Of a stretch of 12,184 nt of DNA, positions 5,937 to 12,184 are shown piece after piece (position 1 is the stretch's first letter; every line of letters begins with the position of its first letter). The position numbers were made by a program, and so were the translations under genes. The notes under the pieces are model-generated. The model ran no database searches. It saw nothing but the letters and a program-made list of their open reading frames with translations, and was not told the DNA's origin. The stretch is taken from contig JBAXAO010000040.1 in NCBI GenBank assembly GCA_037142435.1, forward strand, positions 1-12,184, in the 5' to 3' direction. Origin of the DNA: CAIMZW01 sp037142435 (lineage in GTDB: Bacteria > Actinomycetota > Actinomycetes > Nanopelagicales > Nanopelagicaceae).

Positions 5937-7535
5937 ATGCGCACTGGCTTTGTTATTACCGTACACACGATTAAGGAACGGCGGAAAGTAGCTGCAGTTC
6001 TGGGTTGGATGACTGGAATTGTGACGATTTCCGCTTTGTATGGATACCGAAGCGCGTACCCAACGCTTCCTGATCGTCTACGTCTTTCAGCGTCATTCTC
6101 GCACGACGCTGGTATAGCAGCAGTTTTTGGTCCAGCTAGATCACTAGAGACTGTCGCTGGTTTCACCGCCTTTAGAACCCTGGCCATCCTTCCTTTGATC
6201 ATCGGTATCTGGGCAGGACTCACTGCAACTAAGGCGCTTCGTGGGAATGAAGACTCGGGACAGTGGGAAATTTTGGTCTCCTCCCCCATAACCAAACGGC
6301 ATGCGACCTTGGCCACGATTCGCGGGATTTACTTAACTCTGAACATCACATTGGTTGTATCTGCAATTCTGTTAACGGCGACATCAATTATCTCCAAAAA
6401 TTATTCGATACCTGCCGGTCTCTTTTACGCGCTCACATTGGTAGCCTCTGGATATCTCTTTGCCGGCGTTGGTTCACTCGCATCGCAACTAGTTAACAAT
6501 CGACGAAGTGCGTCGACGATAACTGGACTTGTAATTGGACTTTCATTTCTCATTCGGGCAGTTGCAGACTCTTCTCCCTCCATTGCCTGGATGCATTGGC
6601 TATCTCCACTCGGTTGGATCAATCAAGCGGCTCCGCTGACTCATTCGCGCTGGTTGGGACTTCTGCCGGTTTTGGCTACCACAATTATTTTGACTGCGGG
6701 TGCAATCGCTCTCAGCGGCAAGCGCGATATGGGAGCGAGTCTGATCCCAGAAAAAATCAGTCAACGCGGCGGTCGAGCAATAACTTCGATTCCGAAACTT
6801 TGGATTAAATTACAAGGACTAAATATTCTCAGCTGGGCCGCCGGTTTTTTCTTTCTTTCTTTTGCATTCGGTCTCGTTGCACACGGAGCAACCAAAGCAT
6901 TTTCAAGTTCCTCGGCCATTCAAACGACCGTCGGTGCATTGGGTATTTCCAAGATGAGCGAACTCTTCTTTGGAATCATCTTCCTCATGCTCGCATCTGG
7001 CTTGATGTTTGCGGCAAATTCCCAAGCTGCGGCGCTTAGAGAACAAGAGAGTGAAGGGTATATCGATCATTTGCTCGTTTCACCCAAGTCACGCAATCAA
7101 GTTTTTCTAACCCGAATTGCAACGAGCACCGTTGGAATAGTTGTCATCGCCACAGCAGCAGGCCTCGGCGCCTATTCCGGTTCCAGCTTGCGCAGTGGAT
7201 CACTCTCATTGAAAGATGCCCTACTTGCCGGACTAAACATGGTTCCCAGTGCATTAGTGCTCTTCGGAGTCTCTTTGGTTGTATTTGGATTCTTTCCACG
7301 AGCCACCAGTGTGACCGGGCAATCCTTATTGGCGTGGAGCTTCCTTATGGAGCTCATCGGATCTTCGTTGAAATTAAGCCACTGGATTCTCGATACTTCT
7401 TTTCTGCATCACATGGCATTCGCACCTGCTGCCAACCCACGTCTAGGCGAAAATATTCAACTTTTGCTCATTGCCATGGTTCTCGCAGGGATTGGGCTCT
7501 TTGGCTTTAATCGCCGCGATACCGCCGTTGGTTAG
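5937..7535 (+). CDS. ABC exporter permease with two homologous halves (TnrB3-like)
   Basis: The membrane subunit pairing with the ATPase just upstream. I chose the ATG at 5937, 2 bp after the ATPase stop, giving 532 residues. An ATG at 5814 in the same frame would overlap the ATPase by 121 bp and prepend a polar sequence unlike a permease N-terminus. About twelve hydrophobic segments are visible, including about 18-37, 79-97, 134-152, 160-183, 196-214, 245-262, 298-316, 344-361, 395-412, 430-452, 464-480 and 507-524. The protein is an internal tandem duplication. EDSG..EILVSSP at 105-117 matches ESEG..DHLLVSP at 371-383, and the NRRSAS region (188) matches the PRATSV region (454), both at an offset of 266 residues. 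Such fused permeases are known in the putative polyketide-antibiotic exporter group (COG3559, from memory). The substrate is unknown. Its stop is 3 bp from the stop of glbO on the other strand. Confidence 0.92.
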   Translation: MRTGFVITVHTIKERRKVAAVLGWMTGIVTISALYGYRSAYPTLPDRLRLSASFSHDAGIAAVFGPARSLETVAGFTAFRTLAILPLIIGIWAGLTATKALRGNEDSGQWEILVSSPITKRHATLATIRGIYLTLNITLVVSAILLTATSIISKNYSIPAGLFYALTLVASGYLFAGVGSLASQLVNNRRSASTITGLVIGLSFLIRAVADSSPSIAWMHWLSPLGWINQAAPLTHSRWLGLLPVLATTIILTAGAIALSGKRDMGASLIPEKISQRGGRAITSIPKLWIKLQGLNILSWAAGFFFLSFAFGLVAHGATKAFSSSSAIQTTVGALGISKMSELFFGIIFLMLASGLMFAANSQAAALREQESEGYIDHLLVSPKSRNQVFLTRIATSTVGIVVIATAAGLGAYSGSSLRSGSLSLKDALLAGLNMVPSALVLFGVSLVVFGFFPRATSVTGQSLLAWSFLMELIGSSLKLSHWILDTSFLHHMAFAPAANPRLGENIQLLLIAMVLAGIGLFGFNRRDTAVG

Positions 7536-7538
7536 AAG

Positions 7539-7922
7539 TTACTCAACCTGATTCATCATGGAATGGGCTGCGTATTGAAAATACGTCCACAGCTCTTCCT
7601 TAAGCGCTTCCTCGACATCAAGGTCAATAATCGCTGAGTGCGCGCAGCGCAACCATGCCTCTTTCTCCGCCTCGCCGATGCTAAACCCCCCATGTCGCAT
7701 CCGCAGACGTGGATGTCCGCGAGTGTCAGAATAAGTCGTAGGACCGCCCCAATATTGTTCAAGAAAAAGGCGGAGTCGCTCTTTTGCTCCATCCATGTCC
7801 TTCTTGGGATACATCGCAAGAAGCAAGGGCTCATTCACTAAATTGTCGTAGAAATTATCAGCTATCGCGACAAAAGTTTCGTGACCGCCGACCTTGTCAT
7901 AAAAAGTGATTTCTTCACTCAT
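7539..7922 (-). CDS. glbO: Group II truncated haemoglobin
   Basis: A 127-residue cytosolic haem protein with the 2-on-2 globin fold, close in length and sequence pattern to M. tuberculosis GlbO. The haem-pocket residues of that protein all have counterparts here at an offset of two: Tyr25 (B10, in FYDN), Tyr38 (CD1, in MYPKKD), proximal His77 (F8, in LRMRHGGF) and Trp90 (G8, in AWLRCAH). The group II signature QYWGGP..YSDTRGHPRLRMRH is intact. Proposed roles in the family are oxygen binding or delivery to respiration, and NO or peroxide chemistry; which applies here is unknown. Its ATG overlaps the stop of the MFS gene by 4 bases (ATGA), implying translational coupling as the last gene of the leftward operon. 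No independent ribosome site is obvious. Confidence 0.97.
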   Translation of the reverse strand: MSEEITFYDKVGGHETFVAIADNFYDNLVNEPLLLAMYPKKDMDGAKERLRLFLEQYWGGPTTYSDTRGHPRLRMRHGGFSIGEAEKEAWLRCAHSAIIDLDVEEALKEELWTYFQYAAHSMMNQVE

Positions 7923-9172
7923 GCGGCAAGTGCTTTCTCTTTCTTCTTGCCAATCTGCAAAACAAAATAGGAAGTGATCACGCAGAGAATTCCGCTTATA
8001 TAGAAAGCACTCGAGTAATTTCCGAATTTAACGCGCAGCACGGCAGCACCGAAGGCCGCAATCGATCCGCCAATTTGATGAGCGGCGAAGACCCAGCCAT
8101 AAACAACTGTGCCCTTCTCCAGTCCCAATACTTTTCGGCAAAGAACGACTGTTGGTGGAACCGTCGCCACCCAGTCCAAACCATAAAAAATGATAAATAC
8201 CAAGGTCGAGGCGTGAAGAGTCGAAAATAAAATAGATGGAAGTAGGAAGAGGGAAAGCCCACGCAAGAAGTAATAGAAAAAGAGCAACTTACGAGGATCC
8301 ACGCGATCGGTCAGCCACCCTGAAAATATGGTTCCTATAACGTCGAAGACACCAATCATGGCCATCAGTGACGCGGCCGTGACTTCAGCCATCCCGTGAT
8401 CATGCGCGGCCGGAATGAAGTGTGTGCCCACCAACCCACTGGTTGAAAGCCCGCAGACAAAGAAGGATCCGACCAAGTACCAAAAATCTCGCTTCTTTGA
8501 AGCTTCTTTTAAAGTTGTTATCGCTAAACGACCGGCATTGCGTTGTATGCGGATGGGTTCTTCATAATCGGACGGGGCGCCATAGGGAGTGACACCGGCC
8601 GAAGATGGATGCTCCTTCAAGGCAACTGCCACTAGCGGAACCATGGCGAAGGCGGAAAGAGAGACCGTGATCGAAACCCATTTCCAACCATGATGCACGG
8701 CGAGAGAGGAAAGGCCGGGCAAGAAGATCAACTGACCAGTGGCCGCAGCCGCAGTCAAAGCGCCAAGCACTAGACCCTTCTTGGCAAGAAACCAACGATT
8801 GGCAATGCTGGCGGCAAATACCAGCGCCATCGAGCCAGTACCGACGCCAACAACGACGCCCCACAACGCGATGAGGTGCCACGGATGGGTCATCCAGACA
8901 GTGCCAAGAGCACCTGATGCCACAGTGGCTAGCGCCAACATAACTACATTGCGAATACCAAATCGCTCCATCAATGCGGCGGCAAAGGGTGCAGTGAGGC
9001 CATAGAGCAAGACGTTGATACTGAGAGCCAAGGAAATCGTCGAACGACTCCAGCCAAACGCATCCTCAAGCGGAACAATGAGAACCGACGGTGCAGATCT
9101 AAATCCGGCCATGGCCATCAAAGTCAGAAAGGTGACCCCAAATGCGATCCAGGCCGGATGTAGTTTCTTCAT
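7919..9172 (-). CDS. MFS transporter (OFA / monocarboxylate-like)
   Basis: A 417-residue inner-membrane carrier of the major facilitator superfamily with twelve predicted helices in two six-helix halves. A polar, charged loop at about 185-230 (KEHPSSAGV ... KEASKKRDFW) separates them. A motif-A-like loop is seen in the first half (MERFGIRN, 68-75) and a better one in the second (GWLTDRVDPRK, 285-295). The N-terminal pattern (FGWSRSTISLALS, 39-51) and the C-terminal GLDWVATVPPT / WVFAAHQIGGS segments resemble carriers grouped with oxalate/formate and monocarboxylate transporters. This is a family resemblance; the substrate is unproven. The gene starts 3 bp after the alpha-glucosidase stop and overlaps glbO by 4 bp, so it is an internal operon gene. 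No strong ribosome site precedes its ATG, consistent with re-initiation after the upstream gene. Confidence 0.92.
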   Translation of the reverse strand: MKKLHPAWIAFGVTFLTLMAMAGFRSAPSVLIVPLEDAFGWSRSTISLALSINVLLYGLTAPFAAALMERFGIRNVVMLALATVASGALGTVWMTHPWHLIALWGVVVGVGTGSMALVFAASIANRWFLAKKGLVLGALTAAAATGQLIFLPGLSSLAVHHGWKWVSITVSLSAFAMVPLVAVALKEHPSSAGVTPYGAPSDYEEPIRIQRNAGRLAITTLKEASKKRDFWYLVGSFFVCGLSTSGLVGTHFIPAAHDHGMAEVTAASLMAMIGVFDVIGTIFSGWLTDRVDPRKLLFFYYFLRGLSLFLLPSILFSTLHASTLVFIIFYGLDWVATVPPTVVLCRKVLGLEKGTVVYGWVFAAHQIGGSIAAFGAAVLRVKFGNYSSAFYISGILCVITSYFVLQIGKKKEKALAA

Positions 9173-9175
9173 GAA

Positions 9176-10849
9176 TTAAAGGCTGGCCCGTAGCCATACT
9201 GTGGTGTCAGATGGAATTTTGTTTCCATCCAACTGTGAGCTGGAATGGAGAACTTCCGCTCCCTTCGGCAATTTAATCGACTTGCCAAAGTTCACAATGC
9301 AGACAAATTTTCCTGGGCGCGAAAATGCCAAGACATCTTTGCCAAAATCAATCCATTCCAACTTGCCATCTCCGAGGCCTTCTTCACTCTTTCTAATAGC
9401 CAAAGCTTTGCGGTAGACATTCAATGTGGATTCTGGATTGGTGTCTTGCGCATCTGCGCCGTACTGACCCCACCACGAAGGTTGAGGTAACCAAGATTCA
9501 GTGGCGCCGAGGGCAGGATTACTAGAGAAGCCAAATGAACCAGCCTCAGTTGAACCCCAAGGAAGAGGAACGCGGCAACCATCACGACCAGGATCGGTGT
9601 AATCACTCATTTTCCAACGTGGATCAGTCAAACGATCCTTAGGAATATCGACTACCTCAGGTAATCCAAGTTCTTCACCTTGGTAAATGTAGGCACCGCC
9701 TGGCAGTGCCAACATCAGCATGGCACCAGCGCGTGCGCGCTTGACGCCTCGTTCGGCGTTAAATTTCTTGGTTTTTCCAAATCGCTCTTTAATGGTACTA
9801 ACGCCGCCACCTTTGAGTCCTAAATCGAATCGCGTCACGGAGCGCGTCACGTCGTGATTATTGAAAACCCACGATGATGGTGCATCAATACCTTTGAGGT
9901 TCTTAATGGAGGTGTTGATGTTCTTTTTCAAAATCTTGCGATCCCATTTGGAGTCCAAGAATGTGAAGTTAAACGAGTTAGCAAGTTCATCATCACGTAG
10001 GTAAAGCGGCAAACTTTCAGGCGATACCCATGCTTCGGCAACTGCCATGCGATCTCCTGGGTATGAGTCCAATATCTTGCGCCAAGCACGATAAATCTCG
10101 TGCACGCCGTCTTGATCCCAGTACGGCATCTTCTGAACTTTAAGAAGTTCGGGATCGGTGGTGATATCGGGCAAGCCTGGTTCTTTCACCATTCCGTGAG
10201 CAACGTCGATGCGGAAGCCATCTACACCGCGGTCCAACCAGAACTTCAAGACCTGTTCAAAGTGTTCGCGAACCTCGGGGTTTTCCCAATTGAGATCCGG
10301 TTGTTCAACAGCGAAAAGATGTAGATACCACTGGCCGGGACGACCATTGGCTTCAGTGACGCGATGCCAGGCGGGTCCGCCAAAGACTGCTTGCCAATTG
10401 TTGGGCGGCAATTCGCCATTCTCGCCTTTGCCCTCGCGGAAAATGTAGCGATGTCGCTCGGCCGAACCCGGGGCTGAATACAACGCGTCCTGGAACCAGG
10501 CGTGCTGATCTGAGGAGTGGTTAGGGACGATATCGACAATGAACTTGATGCCAAGGTCATGTGCTTCTTTAATCAATTGCTCTGCTTGTGCCAGCGTCCC
10601 GTAATCAGGTTCGATATCCATGTAATCAGCTACGTCATAGCCGTGATCGTTTTGAGGTGATGGGTACCACGGAGTAATCCAGATGGCATCCACGCCGAGT
10701 TGCTTCAGGTAGGGCAGCTTGGAGCGAATACCTTCAACGTCACCCTTGCCATCGCCATTAGCGTCGGCGAAGGAGCGAATATAGATCTGATAAGTGACTG
10801 CATCGCGCCACCATGGACGCTCGCTGCGAGCTGGAAGTTTTTTAGCCAT
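9176..10849 (-). CDS. aglA: GH13 alpha-glucosidase (oligo-1,6-glucosidase / AglA type)
   Basis: A 557-residue cytosolic glycoside hydrolase that releases glucose from short alpha-glucans or alpha-glucosides such as maltose, isomaltose or trehalose-like sugars. The GH13 conserved regions are intact: region I DIVPNH at 106-111, region II GFRIDVAH with the nucleophile Asp215, region III AEAW with the acid/base Glu272, and region IV NNHD with Asp333. An N-terminal calcium-type loop DANGDGKGD is at 29-37. QPDLNWENPEV at 183-193 is characteristic of the alpha-glucosidase branch rather than alpha-amylases. There is no signal peptide. The start is ATG with GAAGGAA just upstream. The exact substrate and whether it acts on trehalose cannot be told from sequence. 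It is third of the five leftward genes visible here; a 22 bp gap separates it from the thioesterase. Confidence 0.95.
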   Translation of the reverse strand: MAKKLPARSERPWWRDAVTYQIYIRSFADANGDGKGDVEGIRSKLPYLKQLGVDAIWITPWYPSPQNDHGYDVADYMDIEPDYGTLAQAEQLIKEAHDLGIKFIVDIVPNHSSDQHAWFQDALYSAPGSAERHRYIFREGKGENGELPPNNWQAVFGGPAWHRVTEANGRPGQWYLHLFAVEQPDLNWENPEVREHFEQVLKFWLDRGVDGFRIDVAHGMVKEPGLPDITTDPELLKVQKMPYWDQDGVHEIYRAWRKILDSYPGDRMAVAEAWVSPESLPLYLRDDELANSFNFTFLDSKWDRKILKKNINTSIKNLKGIDAPSSWVFNNHDVTRSVTRFDLGLKGGGVSTIKERFGKTKKFNAERGVKRARAGAMLMLALPGGAYIYQGEELGLPEVVDIPKDRLTDPRWKMSDYTDPGRDGCRVPLPWGSTEAGSFGFSSNPALGATESWLPQPSWWGQYGADAQDTNPESTLNVYRKALAIRKSEEGLGDGKLEWIDFGKDVLAFSRPGKFVCIVNFGKSIKLPKGAEVLHSSSQLDGNKIPSDTTVWLRASL

Positions 10850-10853
10850 CAGA

Positions 10854-10860
10854 TTCCTTC
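10854..10860 (-). promoter_or_regulatory. Shine-Dalgarno site of the alpha-glucosidase gene
   Basis: On the minus strand GAAGGAA ends 4 bases before the ATG at 10849. It is the only good ribosome site inside the leftward run and fits the 22 bp gap here. The other genes of the run overlap or nearly touch the one before and lack such a site. Confidence 0.65.
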
Positions 10861-10871
10861 TTTCGGTGAGG

Positions 10872-11282
10872 TCAGACTGCTGCTTCTAAATATTGCAAGA
10901 GAAAATCGCGTTCGGCATCCGTCAACGGTCGGGATTTTTTTGTTTCATGGCTGACGGCAACCTGCACAGATTTCACTCGTGCATGCAAACCATTTTTACT
11001 AATCAATTCGTACTCCATAGCAAAGGAGGAATTGCCAATATTGGTGACCCACATATCAACCTGGAGATCGAAACTGCCTTCATAAATTGGCTTTATGAAA
11101 TCAACTTCGGCGCGACCAACCACCATGTCGCTAAGTATGGGGGTTGTTCCTTCGCGAACGCGCTGAAACCAAAAGAAATCCGACCGCGCTTCTTGAGCAT
11201 AAGTGAGGTACGTGGCGTTGTTGACGTGGCCAAATGCGTCCAAGTCATCCCAACGCACATGCGCCTTACCCGAGTAGCGCAT
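10872..11282 (-). CDS. Acyl-CoA thioesterase, hotdog fold (4HBT / YbgC-FadM-like)
   Basis: A 136-residue single-domain hotdog protein expected to hydrolyse acyl-CoA thioesters in the cytoplasm. The 4HBT signature near the N-terminus reads VRWDDLDAFGHVNNATYLTY (9-28). Asp15 takes the place of the catalytic aspartate and His19-Val20-Asn21-Asn22 follow it. The length is normal for the family and both ends look complete. The acyl chain specificity cannot be inferred. Its ATG shares one base with the ettA stop (TAATG), so it is probably translated by termination-reinitiation and no separate ribosome site is needed. A thioesterase next to ettA also occurs in other actinobacteria (from memory), but no functional link between them is established to my knowledge. 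Confidence 0.92.
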   Translation of the reverse strand: MRYSGKAHVRWDDLDAFGHVNNATYLTYAQEARSDFFWFQRVREGTTPILSDMVVGRAEVDFIKPIYEGSFDLQVDMWVTNIGNSSFAMEYELISKNGLHARVKSVQVAVSHETKKSRPLTDAERDFLLQYLEAAV

Positions 11283-12184
11283 TAACGGGTCAGCTTGCGA
11301 TAGGTAACGCGGTGGGGACGAGCAGCTTCGGCACCAAGACGATCGATTTTGTTCTTTTCATAGGATTCGAAGTTTCCTTCAAACCAGAACCATTGCGAAT
11401 CGCCCTCGTAAGCCAGAATGTGGGTTGCGATGCGGTCCAAGAACCAGCGATCGTGCGAGATAACAACGGCGCAACCTGGAAATTCTAGAAGCGCATTTTC
11501 CAATGAACCTAATGTCTCAACGTCAAGGTCGTTAGTTGGCTCATCGAGCAGCAATAGGTTGCCACCCATCTTCAAAGTCAGTGCCAAATTGAGACGGTTG
11601 CGTTCGCCACCAGAGAGCACTCCAGCCGGCTTCTGTTGATCGGGACCCTTGAATCCAAAGGCAGAAACATAGGCGCGCGAAGGCATTTCCACTTGTCCGA
11701 CCTTCATGAAATCCAAACCATCGGAGACAACTTCCCATAGTGACTTCTTGGGATCGATGCCACCACGGGACTGATCAACGTAGGAAATCTTTACAGTCTC
11801 TCCAATGCGCACGCTTCCGCTGTCAGGTGCTTCCATGCCCAAGATCGTTTTGAACAAGGTTGTCTTACCCGCACCGTTAGGTCCGATAACTCCGACGATG
11901 CCGTTGCGTGGCAAGGTGAAGGAAAGGTCATCGATCAGCAAGCGCTCGCCGAAGCCCTTCTTCAAATGATCGACTTCAACAACAATATTTCCAAGACGAG
12001 GTCCCATAGGAATTTGAATTTCCTCAAAGTCCAACTTACGCGTCTTATCAGCCTCGGCAGCCATCTCTTCGTAACGAGCCAGACGAGCCTTGGACTTTGC
12101 CTGGCGGCCCTTAGCATTCATCCGAACCCACTCGAGTTCTTCAGCAAGGCGCTTGGCGCGCTTGGCATCTTTCTGTCCTTCAAT
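11282..12184 (-). CDS. ettA: ABC-F translation factor EttA (C-terminal 300 residues; start outside window)
   Basis: The energy-dependent translational throttle A, a soluble ABC-F ATPase that binds the ribosomal E site and gates the first elongation step according to ADP/ATP. The frame runs to the last base of the window on the minus strand, so the start is missing. The ATG at 12121 lies inside the conserved ELEWVR-NAKGRQAKSKARL segment and is not the start. Visible are the end of the first ABC domain arm, the inter-domain linker (RYEEMAAEADKTRKLDFEEI), and the second ABC domain with Walker A GPNGAGKTT, signature LSGGERNR, Walker B LLLDEPTNDLD and switch SHDRWFLD. The C-terminus (RLGAEAARPHRVTYRKLTR) matches EttA rather than other ABC-F groups. 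There are no membrane segments. The stop overlaps the thioesterase start by one base. Confidence 0.96.
   Translation of the reverse strand: MEGQKDAKRAKRLAEELEWVRMNAKGRQAKSKARLARYEEMAAEADKTRKLDFEEIQIPMGPRLGNIVVEVDHLKKGFGERLLIDDLSFTLPRNGIVGVIGPNGAGKTTLFKTILGMEAPDSGSVRIGETVKISYVDQSRGGIDPKKSLWEVVSDGLDFMKVGQVEMPSRAYVSAFGFKGPDQQKPAGVLSGGERNRLNLALTLKMGGNLLLLDEPTNDLDVETLGSLENALLEFPGCAVVISHDRWFLDRIATHILAYEGDSQWFWFEGNFESYEKNKIDRLGAEAARPHRVTYRKLTR

Noticed and set aside
5870..6316. 148-residue open frame on the minus strand opposite the ABC genes
   Set aside because: It overlaps well-supported ATPase and permease genes, has a Ser/Arg-rich shadow-like composition, and shows no recognisable domain.
5059..7535. 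Calling the exporter an antibiotic resistance system
   Set aside because: Family resemblance to polyketide exporters does not define the substrate, and no biosynthetic or resistance genes are nearby.
8562..8882. 106-residue open frame inside the MFS gene
   Set aside because: It is in another frame of the same strand within a clear MFS coding region, with Trp/Arg/Cys-rich composition typical of a shadow frame.
12119..12121. ATG as start of ettA
   Set aside because: The same frame continues to the window edge with conserved EttA sequence (ELEWVR) before this Met.

Overview
The window reads as chromosomal DNA from an actinobacterium with a compact, moderate-GC genome. A freshwater Nanopelagicales (acI) type lineage is my best guess. 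The evidence is the set of gene families (actinobacterial pepN, the HNH protein, group II truncated haemoglobin glbO, an AglA-type alpha-glucosidase, a hotdog thioesterase and ettA) and the packing. By my arithmetic only about 250 of 12184 bases lie between genes, and the one gap above 31 bp is the 146 bp divergent region at 4346-4491. The lineage is inferred, not proven.

Layout. 1-3577 (+): the 3' part of one aminopeptidase N gene, then a complete, clearly paralogous aminopeptidase N, forming a tandem pair. 3581-4345 (-): a GTG-started HNH-family protein followed by a one-helix small membrane protein, meeting pepN tail to tail with a 3 bp gap. 4346-4491: divergent promoter region. 4492-7535 (+): a very short MscS-type channel that stops at the end of its beta domain, then an ABC exporter ATPase and its two-half permease, spaced 9 and 2 bp. 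7539-12184 (-): a tightly packed right-to-left run of ettA (5' end outside the window), thioesterase, GH13 alpha-glucosidase, MFS transporter and glbO. Its junctions are a 1 bp overlap, 22 bp, 3 bp and a 4 bp overlap. It meets the exporter tail to tail with a 3 bp gap.

Working together. The pepN pair would finish peptide breakdown to free amino acids. The alpha-glucosidase and MFS carrier point to use of small sugars and another small solute. GlbO handles oxygen or NO chemistry, and EttA gates translation by energy state. The pepN - HNH - glbO - aglA - thioesterase - ettA neighbourhood recalls the Mycobacterium tuberculosis pepN-glbO-aglA-ettA region (from memory). Against that background the MscS/ABC exporter block looks like a lineage-specific addition.

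I see no RNA genes, CRISPR arrays, insertion sequences or phage genes. The most notable points are the tandem aminopeptidases, the cage-less MscS followed directly by the exporter, and the conserved but functionally unassigned HNH plus small-membrane-protein pair. No convincing wholly new system is visible.
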